This document shows positions 42,934 through 52,356 of a DNA stretch of 64,000 nucleotides, in pieces (the stretch's first letter is position 1; the number at the start of each line of letters is the position of its first letter). Source of the stretch: an uncultured Ruminococcus sp. (GTDB lineage Bacteria; Bacillota; Clostridia; Oscillospirales; Ruminococcaceae); contig CALXIQ010000016.1 in the NCBI GenBank assembly GCA_944388405.1, forward strand, positions 1-64,000, written 5' to 3'. The notes beneath the pieces were generated by a model, which had not been told where the DNA came from, ran no database searches, and saw nothing but the letters and a program-made list of their open reading frames with translations. A program made the translations under genes and the position numbers.

Positions 42934-43392
42934 TTATCCGATTATCATAACCGTCTGGTCATACTCCAGAGCGTCGCCGTCATTAACAAGAATCTCCTTG
43001 ACAACTCCGTCAAATTCGCTCTGAACCTCATTCATAACCTTCATTGACTCAATAATGAAAATCGTATCCCCCTTCTTAACCTGCTGCCCCACCGTTACAA
43101 ACGGCTTGTCGTCAGGCGACGGAGCGGCATAGAATGTTCCCACAATCGGCGCTTTTACCTGATTGCCCGACACTGCAGGAGCAGCATTTTCTGCACTTTG
43201 CGCCACCGCAGCCGTTTGCTGAGGCATTACAGGCATAGCGGGCATCGGCGGTGGAGGAGGACACTTTTGTCCCTTTATGGTAAACTTAAAATCGTCCTCT
43301 TCTATAGTTATCTCCGAAAGACCTTTTTCGTTTATAAGGTCAGCAAGCTTTTCGATATTTTCCTGTGTGAAATCAAAACCTATCTTTCCCAT
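42934..43392 (-). CDS. accB: Biotin carboxyl carrier protein
   Basis: 152 residues. N-terminal helical domain, a Pro/Ala-rich linker ('PPPPMPAMPVMPQ', about residues 50-65) and a biotinyl domain with the biotin lysine in 'IESMKVMNEVQ' near residue 117 (usually EAMK-M; S for A is tolerated). It carries carboxybiotin between AccC and AccAD. It follows fabF by 11 bases. Confidence 0.97.
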   Translation of the reverse strand: MGKIGFDFTQENIEKLADLINEKGLSEITIEEDDFKFTIKGQKCPPPPPMPAMPVMPQQTAAVAQSAENAAPAVSGNQVKAPIVGTFYAAPSPDDKPFVTVGQQVKKGDTIFIIESMKVMNEVQSEFDGVVKEILVNDGDALEYDQTVMIIG

Positions 43393-43403
43393 ATATATTC
43401 TCC

Positions 43404-44639
43404 TTAATCAACATATTTTTTAAGGCAGATAGTAGCGTTGTGTCCGCCGAAGCCCAGGGAGTTGGAAAGCGCACCATTAATATCAACCTCTCTGTTGCCG
43501 TCAACGCAGTAGTCAAGGTCACATTCGGGGTCGGGAGTCTTGTAGCCCAGTGTCTTGTGAACAAGACCTTCCTTAACGGAAAGAGCGGTAACGATAGCTT
43601 CAACTCCGCCTGCCGCTCCCAGCAGATGACCAATCATTGACTTTGTGGAATTGATAACAGTCTTTCTTGCCGCATCTTCTCCCAGAGCAAGCTTTATTGC
43701 AACGGTTTCGTACTTGTCGTTAAGCTCGGTTGAAGTTCCGTGGGCGTTAATATAGTTGACCTCATCGGCTTTAAGTCCCGCTTCTTCATAAGCGTGCTTC
43801 ATAGCGTATGCCGCCGCTTCTCCGGTGGGGGCAGGGCTTGTAATGTGGAAAGCGTCGTCGGTTGCGCCGTAGCCTGCTATTTCAGCGATAATCTCAGCGC
43901 CCCTTGCCTTTGCGTGTTCAAGCTCCTCAAGGCAGAGTATTCCCGAACCCTCGCCCAGAACAAAGCCCTGTCGATTGAGGTCAAAAGGCGTAGATGCTGT
44001 TTCAATTGTTTCAGCTCTGGAAAGTGCCTTCATATTATTAAAGCCGCCCAGGGAGAATCTTGAAATACAAGCCTCAGCACCTCCGCACAGGCAAACGTCA
44101 AGATAGCCGTCCTTTATTTTGCGGAAAGCCTCGCCTATTGCGTGAGTGCCGGAAGAGCAGGCGGTAGTGGTGCAGAAGTTGTCGCCCTTGAAGCCGGTTT
44201 TCATTGCAACCATTCCTGCCGCCATATTGCTTATCATCATAGGAACAAAGAAAACCGAAATCTTATCGGGCTTTTCGTTAAACTTTGTAACTTCATGCTC
44301 GGTCAGGTTCAGTCCGCCTATTCCCACGCCGATAATAACGCCGGCTCTGAATGGGTCAACGTCCTTGAAATCGCTGCCTGCCATTTCAAGCGCCTGCTTT
44401 GCAGAACACAGTGCAAACTGGGTGAACCTGTCCATTCTCTTGGCGTCTTTTTTATCTATGTACTTGCTGTTGTCAAAGTCCTTTACCGCTCCTACAACCT
44501 TAACGGGAAAGCCCTCCGTATCAAACTGGTCAATATATGAAATACCGTTTTTATTGGCCTTGATATTATCCCAGAACTCAGAAACGCTCTGCCCCAGAGG
44601 GTTGACCGTTCCCATTCCCGTAATAACTACTCTTCTCAT
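43404..44639 (-). CDS. fabF: 3-oxoacyl-ACP synthase II
   Basis: 411 residues. Condensing enzyme for chain elongation. Active-site Cys in 'TTACSSGTHAIG' and catalytic His in 'NAHGTSTELND' and 'IGHLLGAAGGVEA'. The start at 44639 ('MRRVVITGMG') is set by AAGGAG 7 bases ahead; an upstream in-frame extension is disfavoured. It follows fabG by 117 bases. Confidence 0.97.
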   Translation of the reverse strand: MRRVVITGMGTVNPLGQSVSEFWDNIKANKNGISYIDQFDTEGFPVKVVGAVKDFDNSKYIDKKDAKRMDRFTQFALCSAKQALEMAGSDFKDVDPFRAGVIIGVGIGGLNLTEHEVTKFNEKPDKISVFFVPMMISNMAAGMVAMKTGFKGDNFCTTTACSSGTHAIGEAFRKIKDGYLDVCLCGGAEACISRFSLGGFNNMKALSRAETIETASTPFDLNRQGFVLGEGSGILCLEELEHAKARGAEIIAEIAGYGATDDAFHITSPAPTGEAAAYAMKHAYEEAGLKADEVNYINAHGTSTELNDKYETVAIKLALGEDAARKTVINSTKSMIGHLLGAAGGVEAIVTALSVKEGLVHKTLGYKTPDPECDLDYCVDGNREVDINGALSNSLGFGGHNATICLKKYVD

Positions 44640-44756
44640 TTGAACACTCCTTTTTTGCAATTGACAAGACGCTGTTTTCCGCCTTGCCTGTTATAGCGCC
44701 GCCGGGAGCAATGCATTGCCTTCAGAAACAAGCCGCCCCAGCGTTTCGCTTAATAA

Positions 44757-45491
44757 TTACATTGAAAGTCCGCCGGAAATTTCTATAACCTGTCCCGTAA
44801 CGTAGCTTGCATCCTTTGAAGCTAAGAACGAAACCACTCCGGCAATCTCCTCAACCTCGCCGTAACGCTTCATTGCAATCTGAGCAATCATAGCGTCACG
44901 CTGAGCGTCGGTCAGCTTGTCGGTCATGGGTGTTTTGATAAATCCCGGAGCAACGGCGTTGCAGGTTATTCCCCTTGAGCCCAGCTCCTTTGCAACCGTC
45001 TTGGTCATTCCGATGATAGCCGCCTTTGAAGCGGAATAGTTCATCTGACCGGGATTTCCGTAAACGCCCGCAACGGAGGAAAGATTAATAATCCTTCCCG
45101 ACTTCTGACGCATCATAACGTTTCCCACAAATTTACTCATATTAAATACGCTCTTCTGGTTTACCGCAATAACGCTGTCGTACTGCTCCTCGCTCATTCT
45201 TGCCATAAGGCCATCCCTTGTGATGCCGGCGTTATTGACAAGCACATCTATTGTGCCGAAACGAGCCTTTACCGCCTTGACGGTTTCCTCAACCTGAGAA
45301 TAGTTTGAAACGTCGCAGATGAATTTTTCCACCTCAACGCCCTCGGCTTTGATTTTATCCATTATGTCGTTACTTTCAAACATTGCCTCGCTGATGTCGT
45401 TAAGAGCAATATTATAGCCGTCCTTTGCAAGACGAAGAGCGATAGCCGCTCCTATTCCTCTCGCCGAACCTGTAATCAGTGCTGTTGCCAT
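44757..45491 (-). CDS. fabG: 3-oxoacyl-ACP reductase
   Basis: 244 residues, short-chain dehydrogenase. NADP-binding 'TGSARGIGAAIALRLA', 'NNAGITRDGLM', catalytic Ser/Tyr/Lys in 'NLSSVAGVYGNPGQMNYSAS' followed by K, and 'NAVAPGFIKTPMT'. Reduces 3-ketoacyl-ACP. It lies 58 bases downstream of an SGNH lipoprotein gene, where fabD would normally be found. Confidence 0.97.
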   Translation of the reverse strand: MATALITGSARGIGAAIALRLAKDGYNIALNDISEAMFESNDIMDKIKAEGVEVEKFICDVSNYSQVEETVKAVKARFGTIDVLVNNAGITRDGLMARMSEEQYDSVIAVNQKSVFNMSKFVGNVMMRQKSGRIINLSSVAGVYGNPGQMNYSASKAAIIGMTKTVAKELGSRGITCNAVAPGFIKTPMTDKLTDAQRDAMIAQIAMKRYGEVEEIAGVVSFLASKDASYVTGQVIEISGGLSM

Positions 45492-45549
45492 GCTTTTTTC
45501 CTCCTGTTTTATGCTGATTTATCTGCTGCCCGATAACTAATTGGCACAG

Positions 45550-46416
45550 TTATTCGCCGGTCACATATTCCGAAATAATATCATACCAGAATTCGCCCAG
45601 CTTTGAATAGCCCTCTTCCGTAGGATGAACGCCGTCCTGCAAATCTTCCTTGGTGAGAGCGCTGTTGACGTCAGCAAGCTCTATATTGGCGCCTGCCGCC
45701 TTTTCCTCTTCAACCAGAGCCCTAACCTCTTCGTTGAAGTCGTCTACGCACTGGTCCATGCTTTCAACGGTAAAATACTCGGGGTCAATGTATGTAGTGT
45801 CCTCAGCGTTCATATAGGGAAGGGTTGCAAGATAAAGCATACCGTCCTCCGGCAGCTTTTCAAGAATGCTGTCAACCAGGGCTTTAAGTCTATCTCCTGC
45901 GGTGTCAAGCTCATAAAGGCTCAATATGTCGTTTGTGCCTATCTGAAGCATTACCACATCGGGAGTATATGTTGTGAATATATCGTCGATTTTGTCGGAT
46001 ATTCCCGCACGTCCGCCCGTAATAGAATATTCTCCCGGTATAGCGTCGATGGAAAAGCCGGTATAACCGCAGTAGTCATTGTCATAGCAGTCCCCGCCCT
46101 GCTTTTCACCGACAAAATCCACGTACTGAGATAAGCCGTTTTCCTCAAGGAGATTTGCAAGGGAAACCCGGTACGCTCCGTTGTAGGTAAATCCCTCTGT
46201 TATAGAATCTCCGAGAGGCATAAGCTTAATGCTTCTGGGATATTGCACATCATCTTCCGAAGCTACGCTTTCCGTTACGCTTTCCTCAGTACTTTCTGCA
46301 GCGCTTTCCGCCGCCGAGCTTACCTCCTCCTGAGAAGAGGAAGTATCCGTTTCGCCGCAAGCTGACAGCAGCATTGCAGACAACAACAAGGGCAAAAGAA
46401 CTTTCTTCATTTTCAT
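45550..46416 (-). CDS. SGNH/GDSL hydrolase lipoprotein inside the fab operon
   Basis: 288 residues, exported. Lipoprotein signal with lipobox 'LLSAC' (Cys at about residue 20), a Ser/Glu-rich linker to about residue 53, then an SGNH domain: 'LMPLGDSITEG' (catalytic Ser), 'QIGTNDIL' (Gly/Asn block) and 'DGVHPTEEGYSKLG' (catalytic Asp-x-x-His). Such enzymes deacylate or deacetylate lipids, sugars or xylan at the cell surface; the substrate is open. The gene is co-directional with fabK and fabG. An extracellular esterase within a cytosolic fatty-acid operon is unexpected. Confidence 0.9.
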   Translation of the reverse strand: MKMKKVLLPLLLSAMLLSACGETDTSSSQEEVSSAAESAAESTEESVTESVASEDDVQYPRSIKLMPLGDSITEGFTYNGAYRVSLANLLEENGLSQYVDFVGEKQGGDCYDNDYCGYTGFSIDAIPGEYSITGGRAGISDKIDDIFTTYTPDVVMLQIGTNDILSLYELDTAGDRLKALVDSILEKLPEDGMLYLATLPYMNAEDTTYIDPEYFTVESMDQCVDDFNEEVRALVEEEKAAGANIELADVNSALTKEDLQDGVHPTEEGYSKLGEFWYDIISEYVTGE

Positions 46417-46495
46417 ACCGTGTCCCTAACAGGGAGCACACCTCCTTTTACTATTCTGTTTTTTGATTATCAATCCCCGAGCTGAAAGGACTGCT

Positions 46496-47434
46496 TTACT
46501 TATTAAGCAGCTGCTCTGCCTGAGCAAACATTTCCTCTATCATGTCCTTTGCAGGCTCGATTTTGTTTACCATTCCCGCAATTGCTCCGCAAAGGAAAGA
46601 GCCCTCCTCAAGATTGCCATCCTGAACCGCCTTTCTCAGCGAGCCTAAAGTTATCTTCTCAAATTCGTCGGGAGTAAGTGAGCCGTCCATTTCGCCGCTG
46701 GCAAGTCTCTTTGAGAACTTGGTCTTTACGTTTCTGCAAGGATGACCTGTAGTGCGTCCCGTTACAATGCTGTCGGTATCCTTGGCCTTTATAACCAGCT
46801 CTTTATACACCGGGTGAATCTGGCACTCCTCAGCCGCAAGGAAGCGAGTGCCCAGCTGAACGCCCTCAGCGCCCAGCATAAAGGATGCGGCGATTCCTCT
46901 GCCGTCGGCAATTCCGCCTGCCGCTATAACGGGTATCTCCACAGCGTCAACAACCTGTGGCACAAGGCACATGGTGGTGTTTTCGCCGATATGACCGCCT
47001 GATTCGGTACCCTCGGCAACAACGGCGTCCGCGCCGGCTCTTTCCATTCTCTTTGCCAGAGCCACCGACGGAATTACCGGGATAACCTTAATTCCGGCTT
47101 CCTTCCATGCCGCCATATACTTTCCGGGGTTGCCTGCGCCGGTAGTAACTACCGGAACGCCCTCCTCAACAACCAGCTTTGCCAGGTCCTCAGCGTTGGG
47201 GCTCATAAGCATGATGTTTACGCCGAAAGGCTTGTCCCCTACGGCAGCTTTGGTTTTTCTGATCTGCTCTCTCAGATAGTCGATGGGAGCAGAACCGCCT
47301 GCGATAAGTCCCAGACCTCCCGCATTGGAAACTGCCGAAGCAAGGGTGGATTCCGCAATCCAAGCCATGCCGCCCTGAATGATGGGGTATTTAATCCCCA
47401 GAAGTTCCGTGATTCTTGTCTTCTTAGTTGTCAT
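46496..47434 (-). CDS. fabK: Enoyl-ACP reductase II (FMN)
   Basis: 312 residues, a TIM-barrel flavoprotein of the nitronate monooxygenase/FabK family. 'LGIKYPIIQGGMAWIAESTL', 'VPVVTTGAGNPG', 'GTESGGHIGENTTMCLVPQV' and 'IAAGGIADGRGIAASFMLGA' are the family blocks. Its position between fabH and fabG and the absence of fabI in the window identify it as the enoyl reductase. FabK is insensitive to triclosan, unlike FabI. Confidence 0.94.
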   Translation of the reverse strand: MTTKKTRITELLGIKYPIIQGGMAWIAESTLASAVSNAGGLGLIAGGSAPIDYLREQIRKTKAAVGDKPFGVNIMLMSPNAEDLAKLVVEEGVPVVTTGAGNPGKYMAAWKEAGIKVIPVIPSVALAKRMERAGADAVVAEGTESGGHIGENTTMCLVPQVVDAVEIPVIAAGGIADGRGIAASFMLGAEGVQLGTRFLAAEECQIHPVYKELVIKAKDTDSIVTGRTTGHPCRNVKTKFSKRLASGEMDGSLTPDEFEKITLGSLRKAVQDGNLEEGSFLCGAIAGMVNKIEPAKDMIEEMFAQAEQLLNK

Positions 47435-47493
47435 ATGATTTACTCCTTTTATCTGAAGTCTGACGGCTGTCTTTTGAAAATCTCCGTCTAAAA

Positions 47494-48507
47494 TTAATAC
47501 TCAAACACCACTCCGCCGTAGGTAAGTCCTCCGCCAAAGCCTACAAGGCAAACCTTGTCGCCTCTTTTGATCCTGCCGTCCTTTACCGCATCGTAAAACG
47601 CCAGCGGTATTGACGCTGAGGAGGTATTGCCGTAACGGTCGATATACGTAGGGAACTTGTCCATAGGCAGTCCAAGATGCTTTGCCGCAGTTTCAATGAT
47701 TCTGATGTTTGCCTGATGAGGAACAATAGCATCAAGCTCCTCAGGCTTTATGCCTGCTTTTTCGCACGCCTTTTCAACTGCATTGGGCATAGCCTTTGTA
47801 GCAAATTTGTATACTTCCTTGCCGTCCTGATAGAAATAATGCTCTTTGGTCTGAGGCATTGACATATCAAAATCTTCCATATTGGTGCGGAATACGTTTT
47901 CCGACTTAAGCGCACGAGCCACAACCTTATCCGCTCCGTTTCCGTCAGCGCCCAGGAAGTTTGAATACAAAGCACCCTCACATTTTTCAATCACAAACGC
48001 ACCTGCGCCGTCGCCTAACAGCACACAGGAGGAACGGTCGGTATAATCCGTGAACTTTGAAAGCTCCTCCGCCGCAACCACAAGCACAGTTTTAACGTCG
48101 TCGCCGCTATAGAGATATCTTTTCGCTGCGTCAACCGCATAAGCAAAGCCTGAACAGGCGGCGTTTATGTCAAACGCCATGCAGCCGATTGCTCCGATTT
48201 CACGCTGAATAAGGCAAGCCATTGACGGAGTATAAAAATCCGCCGTAACCGTTGCGGCTATGATAAGGTCAATCTCCTCGGGGGAAATGCCTGCGTCGGA
48301 AATCGCTTCCTTCGCCGCCATTGCGCCCAGATAATATGTAGGCTCGCCGTTTGTAATGTGTCTGGTTTTGATGCCCGTTCTCTGAGTTATCCACTCGTCG
48401 CTGGTATCAACAATCTTTGTGAAATCCTCGTTTGTCGCTACCATCTCAGGAACGTATCTGCCTATCCCTTTAACCTTAATTCCCTGTTTCTTATTAATGT
48501 CCTCCAA
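47494..48507 (-). CDS. fabH: 3-oxoacyl-ACP synthase III
   Basis: 337 residues. Initiates fatty acid synthesis from acyl-CoA and malonyl-ACP. Active-site Cys in 'INAACSGFAYAV', His in 'VPHQANIRI' and Asn in 'YGNTSSASIPLA' complete the Cys-His-Asn triad. 'GDGAGAFVIE' is the FabH signature. It is the first gene of the operon. The upstream gap (48508-49055) is AT-rich, with no FapR- or FabT-type box that I can assign. Confidence 0.97.
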   Translation of the reverse strand: MEDINKKQGIKVKGIGRYVPEMVATNEDFTKIVDTSDEWITQRTGIKTRHITNGEPTYYLGAMAAKEAISDAGISPEEIDLIIAATVTADFYTPSMACLIQREIGAIGCMAFDINAACSGFAYAVDAAKRYLYSGDDVKTVLVVAAEELSKFTDYTDRSSCVLLGDGAGAFVIEKCEGALYSNFLGADGNGADKVVARALKSENVFRTNMEDFDMSMPQTKEHYFYQDGKEVYKFATKAMPNAVEKACEKAGIKPEELDAIVPHQANIRIIETAAKHLGLPMDKFPTYIDRYGNTSSASIPLAFYDAVKDGRIKRGDKVCLVGFGGGLTYGGVVFEY

Positions 48508-49055
48508 TTAAACTTCCTCCCAAACTGATTTATATTTTTAAATCAAAGTATTGTGCAGATTAAATTTATATGATATAATACAGTAAACAGCTGAAACAAA
48601 ATGTGTTTCTCGCATTGTAATTGTTTAAAATTTCGTATCAAAGAAACTGCCGCCAAGCCTGAAAATAAGCTTAACCTTATTTATTATAAACTTATTTTAT
48701 GGATTGGTAAACAACAAATAATGAACAACCTATGGCAAAAGCAAATATTTAAATATTTTTTCACAATCAGGTCGCTCTATAGTGTATTGTTGGCAACATT
48801 GATACTAATTAATTCCAAAAATATTTTGACACCTGTCATATTTTATGAATCCAATATTAATGCGGATTTTGTTACCCATTATTCATATAAACAATCTCAG
48901 TTTAATGATAGCATTTATGACAGAGATAATTTGTCAAACCAAAGGGGAAGAAAATGCGGTTGAAACGTTCCCATAACAACTCGTGCGTTGTGCAAAAGTA
49001 TAATTGCAGTTTTATATTTTCTGAAAACAATTTTATTTGAAGGAGTTATACAGCT
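48508..49055. other. AT-rich divergent intergenic region between fabH and fabD
   Basis: 548 bases with no supported gene. A plus-strand promoter match, TTGTGC (48551-48556), 17 bp, TATAAT (48574-48579), would give a ~470-base leader to fabD. A short palindrome TGACA-CC-TGTCA lies at 48827-48838. Base composition is clearly more AT-rich than the flanking genes. A 120-codon open frame at 48601-48963 lacks a ribosome binding site and is not accepted. Confidence 0.5.
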
Positions 49056-49979
49056 ATGGCAAAAAACATTTTTCTTTTTTCGGGACAGGGCTCTCAGTAT
49101 GTAGGCATGGCAAAGGAGCTTTACGACACTTACGACGGAGCTAAAGCGGTATTTGAAACGGCAAATTCCATTCTGGGCTACGATATTGCAAACATCTGCT
49201 TCAACGGCCCTGATACCGAGCTTAACAAAACGGCAAATTCACAGCCTGCCATTATGGCCTGCTCTCTGGCAGCGTTTGAGGCAGCTAAGACCGAGGGAAT
49301 CACCTTCGACGGCGTTGCGGGACATTCCCTGGGAGAATACGCCGCCATGGTTGCCGCAGGGGTGGTAACAATGGAAGACGGTTTCAAGCTTATTAAAGCA
49401 AGAGCTGCGGCTATGCAGAAGGCGGCTGAGGAAAACGACGGGGCAATGTACGCTATAATTGGTATGCCTGCGGAAGAAGTTGAAAAGGTCTGCGAGGAGA
49501 CCGAGGGATATGTTGTTCCCGTAAACTACAATTCATCGGTGCAGACGGTTATTGCAGGAGAAACCTCCGCCTGCGAAGCTGCGGCGGCAAAGTTTGTTGA
49601 GATGAAGAAAAAAGCCATTAAGCTTAACGTTGCCAGCGCATTCCATTCAAAGCTTATGCAGTCTGCCGCTGACGAGTTTATAAAGACTGCCGAAACTATA
49701 AGCTTCCGCACCGCAAAAGTTGATTTCTATTCAAACCTGACGGGAGAAAAGCTTGAGGATTTCTCAGATATGCCATCTATGCTGGCAAGGCACATCGTTT
49801 CGCCGGTTAAATTCACTTCCGAGCTTGCTTTGATGGACAAAGCCGGATATGAAAACTACATCGAGCTTGGCCCAAACAAGGTGCTTACCGGACTTGTAAA
49901 GAAGACCCTCAAAGGCGCAAGCGCAATGAACATTGAAAATGCGGCGACCCTTGAAAAAGCACTTGAAGCGTTAAAATAA
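49056..49979 (+). CDS. fabD: Malonyl-CoA:ACP transacylase
   Basis: 307 residues. Loads malonate onto ACP. Active-site Ser in 'GHSLGEYAAMVAAG' near residue 90 and His in 'SAFHSKLMQSA' near residue 200; 'FSGQGSQYVGMAKELYD' opens the protein. GAAGGAG precedes the start. It lies outside the main fab operon and runs in the opposite direction, while its usual slot next to fabG is taken by an SGNH lipoprotein gene. Confidence 0.97.
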   Translation: MAKNIFLFSGQGSQYVGMAKELYDTYDGAKAVFETANSILGYDIANICFNGPDTELNKTANSQPAIMACSLAAFEAAKTEGITFDGVAGHSLGEYAAMVAAGVVTMEDGFKLIKARAAAMQKAAEENDGAMYAIIGMPAEEVEKVCEETEGYVVPVNYNSSVQTVIAGETSACEAAAAKFVEMKKKAIKLNVASAFHSKLMQSAADEFIKTAETISFRTAKVDFYSNLTGEKLEDFSDMPSMLARHIVSPVKFTSELALMDKAGYENYIELGPNKVLTGLVKKTLKGASAMNIENAATLEKALEALK

Positions 49980-50042
49980 TCAGAAAGCGAAGAAATTTTC
50001 CGCAGGGAGAAAATCATAATTCTATTGCAGGGAGGAAAACCG

Positions 50043-50522
50043 ATGAAAAGACAGGACTATTTATCATGGGACGAATATTTTATGGGAATCGCCTTGCTTT
50101 CCGCAGGGAGAAGCAAGGACAGCAACACGCAGGTAGGCGCGTGCATAGTTTCCGATGAAAACAAAATTCTGTCGGTAGGCTACAACGGAATGCCCACCGG
50201 CTGCTCGGACGATGAAATGCCGTGGGAGCGGGAAGGCAGCCCTCTTGAAACAAAGTATCCCTTTGTCTGCCACGCCGAGCTTAACGCAATTCTCAACCGT
50301 TCTACGGGAAGTCTTAAAAACGCCAGAATCTACGTTTCGCTGTTCCCATGCAACGAATGTGCAAAGGCTATAATCCAGAGCGGAATCAAAGAGGTTGTTT
50401 ACATGGAGGATAAGTACGCCGACACCGACGGAGTAAAGGCTTCCAAAAGAATGTTTGAAATGACCGGCGTAAAAATGAGACAGTATATCCCCACCGAAAG
50501 AACAGTTTCTTTAAAGCTGTGA
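50043..50522 (+). CDS. Deoxycytidylate deaminase family protein
   Basis: 159 residues. Converts dCMP to dUMP, feeding dTMP synthesis. Zinc site: His-Ala-Glu in 'CHAELNAILN' and the Cys pair in 'LFPCNECAKAII'. 'SKDSNTQVGACIVSDENKIL' and 'GYNGMPTGCSDDEMPWE' are the dCMP-deaminase blocks. The start at 50043 is set by GGGAGGAAAACC; an upstream frame to 50025 is disfavoured. It lies 63 bases after fabD. Confidence 0.92.
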   Translation: MKRQDYLSWDEYFMGIALLSAGRSKDSNTQVGACIVSDENKILSVGYNGMPTGCSDDEMPWEREGSPLETKYPFVCHAELNAILNRSTGSLKNARIYVSLFPCNECAKAIIQSGIKEVVYMEDKYADTDGVKASKRMFEMTGVKMRQYIPTERTVSLKL

Positions 50523-50561
50523 TAATCGGGATAATCAGACTAAAGACAAGAGGTGTAAGCT

Positions 50562-52034
50562 ATGAAACGCACAAAGTTGACAATTGACAGAAACGAAAAG
50601 CTGTCGGAGATAAGCCGTAATATTTACGGCCACTTTTCCGAGCATCTGGGAAGATGCATTTACGGGGGCATCTACGTGGGGGAAAATTCGGAAATACCCA
50701 ACGTAAACGGCATGAGAACCGATGTTGTGGAAGCGCTTAAGGAAATAAAAATTCCCGTGCTCCGCTGGCCCGGCGGCTGCTTTGCCGATGAATATCACTG
50801 GAAGGACGGCATAGGCGAAAAGTCAAAACGCAAAAAGATGGTAAACACCCACTGGGGCGGGGTTGTGGAGGACAACAGCTTCGGCACTCACGAATTTTTT
50901 GAGCTTTGCCGCCAGCTTGAATGCGAACCCTACATCGCCGGAAATCTGGGAAGCGGCACAGTTCAGGAAATGTCCGAATGGATTGAGTACATGACTTTTG
51001 ACGGAGTTTCCCCAATGGCGGAGCTGAGAAAGAAAAACGGTCAGGAAAAGCCCTGGAAGCTTAAATACTTCGGAATAGGCAACGAAAGCTGGGGCTGCGG
51101 CGGAAATATGCGTCCCGAATACTATGCTGATGAATACCGCCGCTATCAGACCTACTGCCGCAATTACGGGGATAACCATCTTTACAAAATAGCCTGCGGT
51201 TCAAGCGGCGACGACTACAACTGGACAGACAAGCTGCTTGAAATTATAAAGCCGTGGCACACCGATGCCATCTCAATGCATTACTACACAATCCCTACCG
51301 GCGACTGGAATCACAAAGGCAGCGCCACGGAATTTTCCGACGAGGAGTACTACAAGACCATCTCCTACACCCTTAAAATTGATGAGATTATAACCAAGCA
51401 CTGCGATGTAATGGACAAGCACGACCCTGAAGGCAAGATTAAGCTTATCGTTGACGAATGGGGCGGCTGGTATGATGTTGAGGAGGGCACAAATCCCGGC
51501 TTCCTTTATCAGCAGAATGCAATGCGGGACGCAATAATCGCCGCCTGCAATCTTAACATCTTCAACAATCATTCCGACAGGGTTACAATGGCGAATATCG
51601 CTCAGGTTGTAAACGTGCTGCAATCGGTAGTGCTCACCGACGGAGCCGATATTGTGAAAACTCCCACCTTCTATGTATTCAAGATGTTCTGTCCTCACCA
51701 TGACGCCACCCTTGTAAAGGCTCAGCTTGATATTCCCGCAGTGGAATTTGGCGATACAAGCCTGCCTGCTCTTACATATTCCGTTTCGGAAGGCGCTGAC
51801 GGCAGTCTTTTCGCTACAGTTTCAAACTGCTCCCTTGAGGAGGATTTTGAACTTGAGGTAAACGGCGAAATTACCTCGGCTCAGATTATAACCTCTGAGA
51901 AAGCCACCGACTATAACGACTTCGGCAAGCCGGAAAAGGTTACCCTCAAAGACTATGACGGCTTTAAGGCTTCCGACGGCGGCTCGGTTATAACCCTGCC
52001 TAAATGCTCGGTAGTTTCCTTTAAACTGAAGTGA
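50562..52034 (+). CDS. Alpha-L-arabinofuranosidase, GH51
   Basis: 490 residues, no signal peptide, so it acts on imported arabino-oligosaccharides in the cytoplasm. Family blocks: '[20 protein letters not shown]', '[19 protein letters not shown]', acid/base Glu in '[13 protein letters not shown]' near residue 173, and nucleophile Glu in '[19 protein letters not shown]' near residue 293. A C-terminal beta-sandwich completes the fold. No transporter or regulator for arabinan use is adjacent. It overlaps the next gene by 4 bases. Confidence 0.95.
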   Translation: MKRTKLTIDRNEKLSEISRNIYGHFSEHLGRCIYGGIYVGENSEIPNVNGMRTDVVEALKEIKIPVLRWPGGCFADEYHWKDGIGEKSKRKKMVNTHWGGVVEDNSFGTHEFFELCRQLECEPYIAGNLGSGTVQEMSEWIEYMTFDGVSPMAELRKKNGQEKPWKLKYFGIGNESWGCGGNMRPEYYADEYRRYQTYCRNYGDNHLYKIACGSSGDDYNWTDKLLEIIKPWHTDAISMHYYTIPTGDWNHKGSATEFSDEEYYKTISYTLKIDEIITKHCDVMDKHDPEGKIKLIVDEWGGWYDVEEGTNPGFLYQQNAMRDAIIAACNLNIFNNHSDRVTMANIAQVVNVLQSVVLTDGADIVKTPTFYVFKMFCPHHDATLVKAQLDIPAVEFGDTSLPALTYSVSEGADGSLFATVSNCSLEEDFELEVNGEITSAQIITSEKATDYNDFGKPEKVTLKDYDGFKASDGGSVITLPKCSVVSFKLK

Positions 52035-52303
52035 TGAACACCCTGTGCAGAAAATGCCTGCTTGAGGATATGGACGAAACTGAGTATTTCAGACATTTGA
52101 AAGATTACATCGCCGCCTATCCCAAGGAAAAAAGGGCGGAGGACGCTGAGTATTCCCGCCGACTTGAAATATGCCGCAGCTGCGGCGAGCTTTACGATGG
52201 TATGTGCCGAAAATGCGGCTGCTACGTTGAATTAAGGGCTTTGAAAAAGCAAGCCCGCTGTGCCGCAGTACCCGACAAATGGCAAAGCGTCGGTCTCACA
52301 TAA
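52031..52303 (+). CDS. Small zinc-ribbon protein (DUF6171-like)
   Basis: 90 residues with '[15 protein letters not shown]' at the start and a second cysteine group '[20 protein letters not shown]' in the middle, which can make one or two zinc knuckles (CxxC...CxxCxC). The central helix is charged. It resembles the clostridial DUF6171 group, from memory. Its ATG overlaps the arabinofuranosidase stop, so it is co-translated. Function unknown; nucleic-acid or protein binding is a guess only. Confidence 0.75.
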   Translation: MMNTLCRKCLLEDMDETEYFRHLKDYIAAYPKEKRAEDAEYSRRLEICRSCGELYDGMCRKCGCYVELRALKKQARCAAVPDKWQSVGLT

Positions 52304-52304
52304 A

Positions 52305-52345
52305 AAACAAACCTGAGAAGATGGTTTTCTTCTCAGGTTATTTTT
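52305..52345. terminator. Bidirectional terminator
   Basis: ACCTGAGAAGA (52311-52321) pairs with TCTTCTCAGGT (52328-52338), flanked by A and T runs suited to both strands. It ends the 50043-52303 unit and the minus-strand radC unit. Confidence 0.88.
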
Positions 52346-52356
52346 ATGTACAAAAG

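Noticed and set aside
48508-48600. FapR or FabT operator upstream of fabH
   Set aside because: No match to the known palindromes; only an isolated AATCAAAG half-site, which is expected by chance.
48601-48963. 120-codon open frame on the plus strand between fabH and fabD
   Set aside because: No ribosome binding site before its ATG, very AT-rich composition, no recognisable domain, and it spans a region better explained as a divergent regulatory gap.
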